The translations under genes were made by a program, and so were the position numbers. A stretch of 64,000 nucleotides of DNA from Chrysomallon squamiferum (lineage: Eukaryota > Mollusca > Gastropoda > Neomphalida > Peltospiridae), in contig CM022671.1 in assembly GCA_012295275.1 (NCBI GenBank), positions 3,642,565 to 3,706,564 of the forward strand, in the 5' to 3' direction. The notes beneath the pieces were generated by a model that was given only the letters and a program-made list of their open reading frames with translations, searched no databases and was not told the origin of the DNA. Positions 1 to 14,400 of this stretch are shown in pieces (position 1 is the first letter of the stretch; each line of letters begins with the position of its first letter).

Positions 1-3000
1 CAGTCGCTCAACATCTAAAAACAAAAAATAGTCTTATTAATAATCTTCTTATAATAACTGGCTTAATGGATCATTTTTATGAAGTTTGTTTTTCTTAAAT
101 ACAGGTTTAACAATTGGGAATAATTATTATATACAAACTCAATGATTTAGCAGTATCGTATATAATAAAAAACTGTGACTCTCACATTAATGTATCTTTG
201 ATGATATGAATAAATATATTATGCATACTTCAAAGAAATGTTTTATTTATTTTTCTACCATCATTATTAAAATGAAGTATCTTTGAAAGTTTAAAAAAAA
301 AAAAATTTAAAATTAAAATATATTACCACCATTATTATGGTATAACTAAAAATCATCTAACAAATGTTTTAGAACTTTATTTTTGTAACTATAATCATTC
401 ATGTTAAAAATTAAGAATCTCAACATATTTAAAAATCCAAAAATTCTTTTCACCTATCCTTTTTACAGAACAATTTTGTCATGCATAGTTCAGAAGTTAC
501 AAATTCAAAATTGCGCACAAGGATTTAATATCAACAGTTTATTTTGTCTGCAGAATTATTTGATTACCATGTTTTAAACATACCATGACTTTGACTGCGC
601 AATTCCTGAGCGACTTCTAGAGGGAGAACAGAAAAGAGAAGAATGGTGATAACGTTTCTGTCGAGTTCACAGAGTTTTTCAAAAACCTTCAGTAGCAGCA
701 GACGAATTTGTGTACGAGTTTCCTGTAATTAAAACATCAACATATTAATGTGAAATTTCAAATATATTAATATGAAATTAAAGTAAATTAATAATTCTTT
801 AATATGGAAAGAAAATAAATATTTTAATTTAAAACAAATTAATGATTATGTTCTGTTTACTATAATAAGAACTAATTAATTAAAATGTTGTATTTTAAAA
901 CAAAACAGTTAATATTCTTTAAATTATTTCTTCCAGTATTTTAAGTATAAAATATAAATAAATTAATTCTTTTATTATAATTATAATAAATATATATTCA
1001 TTAAGAATAATTTTGTGTCCATCTCTATAATTAAAAACTTAGAATACAAAATATTTAATTAATAATTTGTATTTGATGACACATATAAAGTATTGTATAA
1101 AAACATTACACTTACCATCTGATAATATTCAACCAGATCATGGACACTCTCGTATCTTTCACAAGAAATAACAGATCGTGTCACTGAGAATTTGGCATTT
1201 GTCTAGTAGAAAAAAAAAATATAGATCAATTGATGTAAACAGTCTCAAAAACTAAATGCATTAATAATTAAGTAAATGTAGTAAATAAAAATAACAAAAT
1301 TAATTAAATTAAATTAAACAAAAAAAATATATATATCTATAGATATATATATATATATAAACTAATTTTGCTAATGTACAGACAAACAATTCTTTCTTAA
1401 ACAGTTTGAAAAAGGAACAATTTCTGCATTTCTTAGATCAGTGTAGACAATTGTTGTTGTATTAGTATAGATAATAATTATTACAACTTTATAGAAAACA
1501 GCACCATTATAATAGCTATTATAACAGTATACCTGTATAGATCAGTTTGTTATGACAGTATCTGTAAAGATAACTGTATTACGACACTACCAGTATAACA
1601 TCAATTATTTTAATAGTACCACTGCATATAACAGTGTCATAACAATACTAGTATAAATAACAGTATATATATCTTAATACAGTATACACAACAGTTATTA
1701 TTAGTTATTTTTATAGTATTGTAGACAACAGTTCCTGTAGTAGTACCAGTATAGATAACAATTCCTATGACAGTAGCAGTATATATTAGTTAGTGTGTAT
1801 ATAACAGTTACTGTACTATAACTGTTCCTGTAATAGTACCAGAAAAGATAACATTTCCTATAACAGTACCAGTATGGATAACAGTTCTGTCAGCTGTTGC
1901 TTGATCTCTGCCTCATCTTCGTGGAGGGCCCAGCCTCTCTGTTGTGCATCATTTTTCATCTCCCTCAGATCAGAGAAAATGGCTTCAAGGTGCTGCTTGT
2001 CCAGTCTGCCAATTCCTTCCTGTAATGACATTAAACACAACAACTTACTAATCATTAAAACAAATTAGAATATTCACTTTTAATTAAAATATTAGAACAA
2101 TTCAGAGTTGTTTTAATTATTTGGTTCATATAACATTGTAACGATTTTGTGACATGCTATTTATTTATTAGTTCAAAATCTGGTGAATGGTAGCAGTTAA
2201 ATGTTCACTTCCAGACCAGTTAGTTCTTCATCACAAAAATTCAATTCAAAAGTTCCTTGTATTAATCCTAAGTGCCCAATCAACATACAGTAACATTCAT
2301 ACACTGACATGAGAAACAGGCTGACAGATTATTCTTCTGACCACTAAAGAAAGGTTTTTTTTTGTCTGGCTGTAGTCTAACAAATGTGAATAATATTAAA
2401 AACAATAATAACTGAATATCATTACACTCACCCCAGCCTCTACTGTGGCATAAATCTTGTCCATGACATCAGCAAGCTGGGGAACTTTCAGGCCTATGTA
2501 CCCAACAACAATTTCGACAGCCATCTTGGATTTTTTGTAATTTAGTTGCGTGCTAGCTCTGATCTCATCAACTAACTGGGCTCCCAGGTCAGAGGGAATG
2601 GTTAGGTTGATGTCTTTGGAGGAAGATGAGGCATCTGGAGCAATGGTTTGATTGGGAGAAGGTGATACACAGGCAGCATTGACTTCATGGCTGGCAGTGT
2701 CTGTTTGCAACACGCTGCTGTCTGATATTTCATCTTGGCTTCTGGCAGTTTGTTCATTTGTATCAGGAGAAGGAATTGATGTTGAAGATTCAGAATACTT
2801 TTCTGAAAATTTATTAATCTTTATTAAAAATAATTAAAAAGTAAAACCACACACACATATACATATGCATGTATGTATGTATGTATTAATCATCCACAGA
2901 TAACATGTTGTGATCAGACCTTTATGAACTGGCACTAACTGAAAATCATATATCACTACATATTTAAAAATGTTTATTAACAAAGAACAAATATTAACTT

Positions 3001-4287
3001 TTTTCAATATAAACTGTGACTACATTTTGCAGAAGGCTTTATTTAGTTTTCACCCAGTCAATGATTTTGGTACACTTCTCTCCTTTAATTCACTGTGAGT
3101 TAATGACACAAAATTAATACATGAACATATTGATCTGTTAATATTTGAGCATTGTCTGAATTCAATAATGTTAAAATCTGAATTACCAGGCACAGCTGTG
3201 TCTGAATTATTCCCTGTAGTGTGGACTGAATTCACTGAAACACTGAAATCTGAATTTATTTGATCTTGTTGTTTTTCAATATTTTCAGCATGAAGATGGT
3301 TTTGCTGATCAAAAACTGCTTTTCTATGTTGAACCAGTTGTCTGTAATAAAAAAATAAAAAAAAAAATAAATAAATAAATAAATAAATAAATAAATGAAC
3401 AAATAGATAAAACATTTAATACACCATTAAAAGCTGCCTGTTTAAATGCAAATATATAGTCACATATACAAACATATTAATAATCTTATTATTATTATTA
3501 TTTTTTTTGTTTTTTTTTTAAATAGATTTCATGTAATACTGAAGAAAATTTAGTTTTATAATAAATTAAACATTTGAGTTTTTATAATTTATCCAGCAAG
3601 CTTGGAACCAGAGACTCTGGATTTCTTGATTTTCCATTTTTAATAAATACTTAAATATAAAGTAAGAAATGACCTGTAGTAATTCAACTAATTGTTAATA
3701 TTAAATAAACTGAGTGTCATAAGCACTTTTCATTCAGGTGACTTACTCAAGGGTTTCTCTCAGATTATGGTTATAAACCCCTGCACTAGCAGCTTCATAG
3801 TGAACTGCTTCTATTGACCCATCTATAAAATGAATAATAACTTCAAACGGAACCTGGGAGAGAAAAAAAAAAAAAAAAAAAACAATATATAAAATAAATT
3901 ATAAAATTTAAAAAAAAAAAAAAAAAATAATAAAAAATTTATTAGGCCAATAATTTTCTTACTTTTATAAGTAACATTTACATTTAATTTTTTAAACATA
4001 AAAATATTTTAATAGTCAATAAATACAAAAGATTAAAATTTTTTTTTAAACTTCTAGTGACTTATGTAAGTAATTGTATGATAAAAATTTCATAATAAAA
4101 TTAATTTTAGAAACCATACATTAATCTTCTCGATATAGTTTGCTGGTATATAACCAAGTTGTCCAAAACCATTCTGTGCAAAGTACCAATCATTTCTGGA
4201 ACTGTCAAGTAACGTAAATTTATCATCTGCCTCGAAGGATAAATACTGCGGAAGATTGCTTTTGTATGCATACAATGCTTTATACAT
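1..4287 (-). CDS. NCKIPSD: NCK-interacting protein with SH3 domain (SPIN90), 5' part
   Basis: SPIN90 is a cytoplasmic adaptor that binds Nck and activates Arp2/3-driven actin assembly. Eight exons in minus order: 4287-4120, 3853-3747, 3341-3187, 2802-2432, 2019-1870, 1202-1116, 722-584 and 14-1 (cut by the window edge). Phases agree at every junction, giving 397 codons; the human protein has 722. Residues 1-56 are an SH3 domain (MYKALYAYKSN, then WYFAQNG and GYIPANYIEKI). Exon 2 encodes the conserved GSIEAVHYEA helix. Exons 4-7 encode the start of the leucine-rich domain, with IFSDLREMKNDAQQRGWALH and IRLLLLKVFEKLCELDRNVI matching the human protein closely. The start is the first ATG before the SH3 domain. 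The linker between SH3 and leucine-rich domain (exons 3-4) is serine-rich and has few prolines, unlike the proline-rich vertebrate linker. Intron 5 carries a donor-derived tandem repeat. The exon 3 donor was chosen by phase and is the least certain junction. Confidence 0.93.
1440..1885 (-). repeat. Degenerate ~30-bp tandem repeat seeded by the NCKIPSD exon 5 donor
   Basis: On the plus strand the exon 5 end and donor read cagtac|cagtatggataac. Diverged copies of the same words run leftwards through the intron: agtaccagaaaagataac near 1837, agtaccagtatagataac near 1743, and weaker copies to about 1440. Exonic bases are part of the repeated unit, so the array seems to have grown from the junction itself. 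Copies also read TATTACAG in the gene direction, an acceptor-like word. Confidence 0.7.
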
Positions 4288-5444
4288 TTGAAGGCGTAAT
4301 GATACAAATAAACAAACTTGACAAGCGAATATTTCCCAATGACGTTAGAATGTACACTAGATTGTGCAAAAAATGATATTTCACTTGGCCATGATGACTT
4401 CCTGAGATGGCAATAAGAACATGGATTAGCCCATTAAGTTTGATTAACCATTCATACACTGATACAGTAAGAAAGAATCGTAAGACTAATCTTAAGACAA
4501 TGGCAATGTGGCCTAACAAGCGATGCTAAATAATGAAAGTTTCATTTGTTAGTAACTTCATTTTTTTATGGTCCCACATGAAAAATTCTAAGCCGTGCAA
4601 CTGAGCTGAATTCAAAGGAAACGTAAAAATAATAATAATATTATTTTCCTTGTGATGAATGTTTCTATTTGACGAACAATTTCGGAGTTATCTGCTCCTG
4701 TCCCGCTTGACTTCGGTTCATTTTTTTTAATGCAGATTCTGAGATTGTATATATAAATATTTTCAAATTAATTGTTTAAACTGAAACGAATGAAGACTAT
4801 GAATTGGAAATTTATAATGCTGTACAAAAATAATATTATTTTAAATGCGTTCTATATCTTCGAGTAGTATCGTACTAGTTTCAAAAAGACTTTCTCGCGA
4901 AAAAAACAACAATCGAACTCATCCAACAGGCAGGAATGATAGACGCGCTCATTTCAAGATCTTTAAGCTGTAATGTAAATGTATGGAAAGAAGTTTGATG
5001 TCAGTGATGACATTTATGTTAAATTTGCAAAGACGGCAAATAACAACGTGCCTAGTTTATTTGGATGTATTTTCACAGGGCCAAATAGAAATAGAATTGG
5101 TGACGGAAACTGACTTAACTTCGGGACGCTAAGCCTGTCACTGTCAGTATCAACACGTACAATAAAATAATAAAGTGTACGTTTTAAACAATCCTCGTAT
5201 GTATAGGTAACATTATTGAAAAAAATAATTTGCAAAAATGTTTGCAAAAGTTTGTTAAATCTTGGATGTAAAGCAGTTGCTGTTCGTGTTCCTTGATTAA
5301 TTGACATTAGCTAATAAAAATTTAAGATTTTTTTTATAGTACATTTCTTTTTATTATTATTATTGTTTTTTTTTTTTTTTTTTTTTTTTTTTTATTGAAC
5401 TATCATAACAATATTACGGATGAACTGTTATTTCACTTAGAAAC
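4288..5444. promoter_or_regulatory. Divergent intergenic region between NCKIPSD and TUBGCP6
   Basis: This 1.16-kb gap lies between two start codons facing away from each other, so it must hold both promoters and 5' UTRs. I see no convincing TATA box. A long T tract (5366-5393) lies about 50 bases before the TUBGCP6 start. ORFs on the minus strand here show no recognisable domain and are treated as chance. Confidence 0.5.
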
Positions 5445-8400
5445 ATGGAAGAAGATCCGGGTGTATTTAAAGATAGTGTGGTTGACTTGATTGGAAAACT
5501 CTGTAAGCTGCATTTTGCAGATCAGGCTAAAAGAGCATATCTTGTTCAGCCTAAAAACTCAATAGAGGAATGCATCGTCAGACTGAAGAAAAAGGCATAC
5601 AACACATTGTTTGAGAATCTGAAAGGGAGAAAAAAGCAAGTTTCTGTTTTGATATGAAATTAATACATAAGGTTTCATTTCTAAAATTTATTGTTTGAAA
5701 TGGTAATGTCTTAAACTTTGCAGTTAAAAAGAATGAAAAAAAGAAGTTGCAAATGCTCACGATGTTGAAAATCTTCAAATATAATTTTAAAAACCCAGAG
5801 AATTGAAAGTAAATGATAAAAATTAAAAACAGTAGTAAGATTTACTGCTAAAAATAGCCTAACCCTTGAAATCATTTTGGAACATAGTTAAAATCATTAT
5901 TGAATCTGAGAAAAAATGAACACAGCATTTGATATTCATTTTGTGCACAGTTTTTTTTCACTTGTATTTAATTTCACCTTAACTTTGTCAACATTTTGTT
6001 ACTTTTTAGGAGTTTGAAATCTAATAACGACAATTCACTCCCTGTACCCAAAGATGTGGATGGCATTCTAACACATGCCTATCAGCTTCGAAGCTGTCGG
6101 TGCTTTGATGATGCTGACAGACTTGAAGAATTACTGAATCAGCTCTTGGATAGATGCAGGGAATCATCAGGTACACATAAAAATTAATGTTTATGCTGAT
6201 ATGGAGAATTTTGTGAAATGCAATTCAGCTAAATATTTAATCAGAAGATGTTTTTGTGTATTTAATCAATGTGTGTTATTTACTGATGCCTGCATTTTAG
6301 TTACAACAGCTGTTTTTGAGTGGGTACTAAATGAAAGGAATTAGCTTATATTACTGGGAATTAGTTTTGTTGTGGACAGTGCACTATATCTCCCATAGTG
6401 TAATGAAGAATAAGTATTGTGTAAAATGTGTATTTATACATGATATTTGGATTATCTGTACTTGCACAGTTAAGTTCTCAGATATGATGCTTTTAATTTA
6501 TTATTAAAATTTCTCAGAATCTGTCCATGACAAAGAAGATGTTTCTAAGATTCTACTAATGTTGGTAATGCTCAGAGGAAGTGGAATTGAAGAAGACAAG
6601 GAAATTCTTGGTCATGGGAAACCTGTATTTCAGAAACTAGTCGTTGACAAGGTGCATTGAAAATATATCAAAAATAATAAGATACGCTTTTCTTTTATGT
6701 AAAATAAATTTATAATAAAAAGAAATAAGAATTTTAGAATATTATTTTATATTTTAAAATTAAAATTCTGATACTTGTGGTGTGTTGCCTCTCAGCTAAT
6801 GAAAGGAATTCAGTTCAATTCATCTGTTATCCAGAGATAAAACGTCTTTATTTAATTTAATTTTTTTTTTATCATCCATGTCTGGATATATATTTGCATT
6901 TGTCATTCAAAGTAAATTATTTATGCAAACTATTTTCACAGTGTCCTGATGCTATTGACAAACCCATCTATTATGGAGACAGTAGAATGTATCAGCCAAA
7001 CTGCAGATTCTACATGCATTATCACAGGTATGTATAATTTCACATATCAGATATATCCAGAGCTTCATATGCAGCATGTTTAAGTTTTAGCGGTAATCTT
7101 TCTGGTCTAATAAATAATTTGCTTGTTGTCAGGGCCTATGAGAAGGGGGCCCAAGAGCTAGACCCATCCCCCTCTCAAGAACAAGCACTTTCTACTACCC
7201 TCAGCACATTATATCTGATCCTGGAAACACTGCATTTATGAGAGGTTACAGGAAGATTTACCTCAATTTTGAGAAAAATCTTTGCCTTGGAAAATGTCTC
7301 TTGAAGGTCCTGCCTCTTATGATAATTACAGTGTCACCAAACCGTCATTACTGCATTTTCTGCCTTTAATCCTTGAAACGGAGAATTATTCATATGTAAA
7401 CTATATTTAGTAGCACTAATACAATCTAATCTTTGGAGAGAGGAGAATAAAATAAAAGTTTGGTATGTATTTTGTTATACCTGAAAAACTTAGTTACAGC
7501 AGTCTCAATGATTGAGTAATGTGTAATTGTACTTTAGCTATTCATTTTATTTATTAACCCTTTATATTGTTTTACATGTTATTTATTAACCTCTGAGTTT
7601 ATCTTGTTTGTTTATTTTATTGCAGAGATTTGTTTGAATCCAGTTTTAAAACTGTCAGTTTGCAGACAGAAAATGAAATACAGAAAATAAATGTATGTTT
7701 AGTACTGAAAAGAAATTTTTATTTTTTATGTTTTGTTTTGAAATTTCTTTAAATTTAAAAATGAATAAGTATATATTAATTATAATTATTTATCTCAGCA
7801 TTATGTCTCTAAAGTAGTATTAATATCTATTCATTAATTTACTTTTAAACTATAATAATAGTAATAAAGTATATATATTTAGGAGGAATATAATATTCTG
7901 ACATAAATTATTTAAATTAAGCAACACTGAAATTGCACATGGATAACAGCAAAATTAATGTAAACAGTTCAACCCAAGTCTTCAAGGTCAACTTAAATGT
8001 ACTTCACTCTTTTAATTTAAAAAAAAATAGATTGATGATAATAAGGTATTTTGAATGTATATTTTTTTCATTTATTAATGAAATATTTAAGTTTATTTAA
8101 AAAAGAAATAATAATTAAAATATTTTCAGATATTTGAAATGACACCAGGAACTGGATTAATTGGTCATGGATTATTTACTGTAACAGTAAGTGTATTTAC
8201 CTGATCTGTAAACATAAGTGAATTAACTATTGATAAAATATCCACTTCTGATTTTCTTCTTATGCCAGTTATTTCTTTTTGTCATATACACATGTGAGAG
8301 AAAGAATAGATATAAAAAACTCAATATATTGTTTTGACTGTCATGCTTTATTGTTAGCAATGTAATGTAAATTTAGTTTTTACCACCAGAGATACTTTAA

Positions 8401-11400
8401 TATCAAATAACTGAATCCATCATGAAACATTCAAAATGCATATCATGTTTGCTGCTCTACTGTAGAAACATTTTAATAAGTTTTCAGTATAAATAAAATA
8501 TTTAAATGTCAATAAAGTTATCAATCTTACATGATTTTGAATAAATAAGAGTATAAAACCTTTTCCAGGTAATAGTAACATATTTAATAATTTCAGGGAT
8601 TGCTGAACACAAAAGACGAGATGGAGACTAAGAGAACATTGTTTGGTGGGCTGACACACAGCAGGACAATGTCACTGGACATGAGACTGGAACTTCCTGA
8701 CCTTCCTGACCAACGAGACCACAGGTGACCTCAAAATTTCAATTATAGAATCTTTTTCTTTCATGGCTTTTTTGAGAATACAGAGTACCAAAAAAAATGA
8801 GGAATAATAAGAGAAGAATGAATTCCTGTCATGTGATAGTTTGTTTTACTGAGTTGAAAACAGAAAATAATGAAATAGAAATTTCTGTATGTTTATACAG
8901 ACAGATAGACAGACAGACAGAGAGATAAACAGATAGATATACATACCTTTTTCTTTAAATGAATAAAATAAATTATAAATACATTTTCCTATGATTTCAG
9001 ACTTTTCTGATATGAAATAATGTGTTTTATTTAATAGTGTGTGGAAATTGTGAATGTACTTTGTAAAAAATAAATGGTGGTAACAAATAAAGTTATCCCC
9101 TGAATTTTATCCAGTTATTTAATTCATTTGCTTTATTCTTGGTCATTATGAAATATTTCAATTAAAAGGTCCAGTGTGAAAAAATCTAAAATAAATTGTA
9201 TTTTACTTTTACTTGATGAAAAACCTCAGTGTAATGTAATAATTCTGTAATTTTCTTTTTAATCCAGAGCTCCTGAAATCAGAATTCCTAAAAGTCATTC
9301 TGAGGTTTGTATTGTTTTTTTTAAATACATGATTCAAAATGGTTTTATATTTAAATTTCCTCCCTATTCACAAACATAATGATTAAATGAATGAATGAAT
9401 ATTCCACATATTCTGTTATACCAATGGATACATGCACTGAATAGCTTAACTCTGAATTTTGTGAAGTTAGTCCATAATTTAGTAAAGTAAATTTACTCAA
9501 ACTGACATAGCAATTTGTATCTGATTCTGACTCTCAAAAAACACACAAAATGTGTTTGTTTATTTAAACTGTCATGGTAAAATACACTTGACAGTATTTT
9601 ATTTTGATGTATTAATAATAATTCTGATTTCAGCTTTCTGATGATGAAGGTTTTATATCTGACATTTCCTCCTCCATCACCACACTGGCAGAATCTCCAG
9701 ATGAAGAGAACATTTGGGAACAAGCTCTCACATATGTTCCTAGCAAACACTACACTTGGGAGACTATAGGATGGTAAGTATTTGTTGTCATAGATCTCAA
9801 TTAAAATGTTTACTTTCAGGAATATACAGTACTTACTCTTACATTTGTAGAAATTAAGATTATTTGTTGGACAGAAAGGTATTAAATCCAACTTGAATGA
9901 ATGGAAACTTGTTAATTTGTATTTTTACATCATTGATGGCTGTTAAATATATGGCCATTTTCTCTTTTTTAATTTAAATTTTGTTTTCTTCAATTGAGAT
10001 GAAAATAGCAGGAATTATTTTACAATACTGTTAATTATATATTTTTAAATATACAGTTATTCATATTCTTTTTTTTTATAGTGAACCAGGTCAGACTGAA
10101 GGCTGGTATTTGACAGAAGCTGGCAGTGTTGCTGTTGACAAGTGGTATCACATGATGTTGACCAATGTCCAGTTGATGTGTCCAGATGTGCACATCCCTC
10201 TGTATGTGGAGGTTTCACAACAAACTCTGCTGGCTGATCTGGTGTATTTGCTTATTGGCATCCCATCTAGCACGTTCTTATTTGATGAAGTAATTACAAT
10301 GTTTTTATAAACTTGTTTTAAATAAATTAAGAACATTATCATGTAGCTTACTATCTGAGAGAAGGCTTTTGCTTGTAAAAGATCCATTCTGCTAATTTCT
10401 AAAATAAGTATTATAGTACTTGTAGTAAAACCAGTCTTCCAGTTTTTTTTAATCTTTATATAATAAAATTTAATATTTAAAATACTAAAATATGTATTTT
10501 GTAGAGTTAAATTCATATTTAAAATGCTTACTTAATTTTAAAAACATCTTGTTACACAGATACTAATTGATTAAAATTTCAAACTATTATTTGTAGACCA
10601 ACCAGACATTCTCACAAAGACAAGGCATCTATTTTTCTGGTGTTACTCCTGATGCATTGCACAGTCTGTTGGAGGATTTTATTGAATGTGGGACAAACTA
10701 CTACCGACTGACAGTGTTTTCCAAACCACCAGTTCTTGATTCCTTCTACAACTCAGGGCTCATCTTTCAGGCTTTTACTAGTGCTGTTCGCAAAGTGCTG
10801 CAGATCTATCGAGCAGTCATTTTGTCTGTTCCCAAAACTACAACCATTCTGAAACTCAAACTGAATGCCAGCAGACTGTTCACACAAATCAGGTTAGTTA
10901 AATGTAAATGTCATATATTATAATCTGGGTGTTGGGAAAAAAAAATGTTCACTGGGGAATCAGTAGATCAGTATCAGTATGGTACCTGAGAAAAGTCTGT
11001 GGTTTGCAACATTCTGCATTATCTTTGCTAATGATTTATTTATATTGTGTTGGACCTATGTGAAAAAATATTTTAGTAAGTTAATAACAATTCTGTGTAC
11101 CACATTATATCCAAGATAAACATAAATGTATGAAGGGAAAGATGTACCAAATTAGGACCTAATTTGTGTTTGGAAATTTTTATTTTTTCAGCCCATCACA
11201 GATACACTTGAAAGTATATAAAATGTAATTACTTTACTTGTCTCCATAAAAACAGTTAATTTCAAATTTTCAGGTATTTGTCTAAACTGTGTCGCTGTGA
11301 ATACAGAACAACAGAAACGGAAACATCTCCTCTTCCCATTGTGAGTTAAAATGTTACAATTATACTAGTCATTTATAGTTTAAATAAGTTTAGGCTTTAT

Positions 11401-14400
11401 TATTAAAACATGGTCGTAAACCCAGCTGTCATAATAGATAGAAATCATTGATTGTTTGAAACATAGTTACAATATTAAATATTAAAATATTTGCTAAGTA
11501 TTGTATTAATAATGCAGTACATCCCAGGATATTATTTTTAAGAATATAATTTTTTAGTAATGTTAAATAAGATAGCTCTAAATGAATAGAGCATTTTAGA
11601 AATTATTCTGTAGCTAAATTATAAATGAACATATATAGTGTGAAACAAATTATAATAAAAATTACAATTTTAAATTTAGTTCCAAGTATTGGTCTTGTAC
11701 ATACTATATATGTTCAAAATGAACCTAATGACTGAATAATAATTTTGAATTATGGCTTGTTCTTCATAATTTTGAAGTAATGTTGTAAATATTAGGTTGT
11801 TAAAATAAAATATTTCAGGGTATTGATCTGCTGTCACTTCTGTACAAAGAGGCGTTGGAGGCCAACAGCACAGACTTCTATCCCATGATGCTCTCCATCT
11901 TACAGATCACTAGTGCTCCATTTACTATGTAAGTCTTAATGTAAATTTCTAATAACACAATCATACTATGAATATCATGTTTTTAACTTCTTAGTTTCTG
12001 TCCAGATTAAAATATTTTGAGTTGAACATTTTGGTTCATAACATCTCTTCTTTTCAAATTTTAACATTTTTAACTTATTTTTATTTTTAATTCAAAGTCA
12101 ATGGAATGAGTGTTTCTGTGACTTGAAAAGTGCATTAAAAATGATCTCTTGTAGTAAAATGCTAAAAAACATCATAAAGAATGGTGGTAGGAACATTCTT
12201 TTACATGTCATTATTATATAGGAAAAAACATGCAAGACATATATGAATTATCAGCATTAATGAGTTTTGAGATGGTGTTAAAATTTAATTTTTAAACTAA
12301 TAACTATAAAGTATTTTACGGTGGTAATTATTATTATTTTTAATTTTTTGACATTAAATTATTTAATTTTTAAATTGTAAATGGTCGGGGAATGTTATCA
12401 TTCTGTAAATAAAGAATATTGATATATATATATATCTATATCTATAAATAATAGTTTGATAATAATATATATATATATTTTTTTTTTTCTAACAGATTTA
12501 TTCAAGACTGGCTGTTTCATGGCAACTATCATGATGTGTATGGAGAATTCTCAATTCAGTATAATCAGGATTATTTAAAATGTCGTGGTGAGATTTTGTT
12601 TCACTATAAGAGATTCATCACACACAAAATATGTGGCTTTTTTTCTTTCTATAATTAGTGGTTAGATTGAAAAAAATGACATAAAATTTAGCATTGTTAT
12701 GAAAATATCTTAGAAAATTATCAATCTCATATTATTTACCAAAAACACAAAACCAAAAAAATATTTCTTTACTAAGAGCTCTCTTTATTTTAATTTTTTT
12801 CCCCTTAGAAAAACATGAATTGATATTTTTTTCGTTTTAAATAGTTGTAGGTTGAAATTTCATAGTGAGAATCTTTAGAAAGGAAGAAGTGCAGAAATGT
12901 TTCTTACATATGTCAATCCCAAATAAAAATATTTGTAAAATATATCAGAATTTAAAAATTAGTAAGTGCATGAACTTAGGTTAATGAACTGAGAGTTATT
13001 TTTATTTTAGATAAGTTGTTTTGGACCAATGCTTACACACTGATATCAGGAAATGCTGAAGAGAGCATGCCTCTGTTTCTGAGTGACCTGGCTGATGACA
13101 TCTACATTTGTGGTAAATCTATCAACTTGCTGAAGATTTGTTGTCCGCAGGTAGGTCTCTTAATTAAGATATCACTTCTACAGTTATTTGAAAAATGTGT
13201 GTAAAATATGGATTTATATAGATGATTCACTACAGTTTTTTATAAAAAAGTGTGTAATCTTGACAGTGGTTGAATTTATATAGGTGACACACTCCAATTA
13301 TTTGAAAAATTTATTTAATCTAGACAACTGGTCAATTTATATCTATGATAATATATGATTCATTGAAGAATGTGTAATGTAGACAATGAGTGAATTTATA
13401 TAGAATATATACTACTATAGTTATTTGAAAAATAGTGTAATCTAGACATTAGGATGAAATTATATAGATGACACATTACAGGTATTCTATAAAGTGGTGA
13501 ATATATACTGATCTCTGTTGTGAGAATGTTTAAATATGTCATACATTATTCTCACATTTATATATTCAAATATGTCCTTTTTTTTTGTTTATTTGATTTA
13601 TTTTATTAAAGTACTTGGCTTCATTTTTAATGAACATATTTACCATTGAAACATCAAATGAAATGTATATATGTTCCACTTATTAAATTTTCATATTTAT
13701 TAATCTCTGTCTGTTGTCTGTTCAGCACTTCATCTGTCAGGTGGATGATGAGGATATTCCACATGTGAGAGTGACTTTCTCAGAAAGAGAACTTCAATCA
13801 GTAGAGACTATTTCTACCATGTATTACACTAAGATGAAACAAATGATTCAGCAGGTGACAATCTCAAGGTACGTTTGGTTTCCATGTTATTAATTAAATT
13901 TACATAATTATGTTAATTATTTTTGGATGTAAGATACTGTTGTTAATCTATGTTAAAAATTATTCTGTTATTTCTTAACATCAATTTAAAACAGTTCTCC
14001 AACCCTTTTTATTACAATATCTATCTCACAAACTATTGTCGTCACAGAATATTTTAATTTAGAATCTTGTAAGTACAGAATATGTTAATTTAAAATACCA
14101 TTAGTTGTGTAAATTTAAAACATTATCATTAGTTACAGGTTATGTTAATGAACATTTTTCTATAAGCCATCCATACATGGAAACAGTTCTGTTATATATC
14201 TCAACTGAGAACACTTCTGTACAACCACACTGAAATGATATCTACATTACATCTAATGTTACATATTTTAAAATTAACTTTGATTACTCTGCTGGTTTAG
14301 ACAAAAGATGGAAGAGATGGAGATTCAGGCTAAACGTGATCTCATAGAAAAGGCTCGACTGACAGATGCACTGGAAATTCAGCGACTACAAGGTAAATAT

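Noticed and set aside
4280-4519. Minus-strand ORF overlapping the NCKIPSD start region
   Set aside because: Different frame from the SH3 exon; likely 5' UTR or chance.
5014-5307. Minus-strand 97-aa ORF upstream of TUBGCP6
   Set aside because: No domain, no phase-compatible partner exon, and inside the divergent promoter gap.
5581-6030. Apparent frame error between TUBGCP6 exons 1 and 2
   Set aside because: Resolved by a GC donor (GCAAGT) rather than a deletion.
9493-9891. 132-aa minus-strand ORF
   Set aside because: Antisense shadow of TUBGCP6 exon 9 and intron; no recognisable domain.
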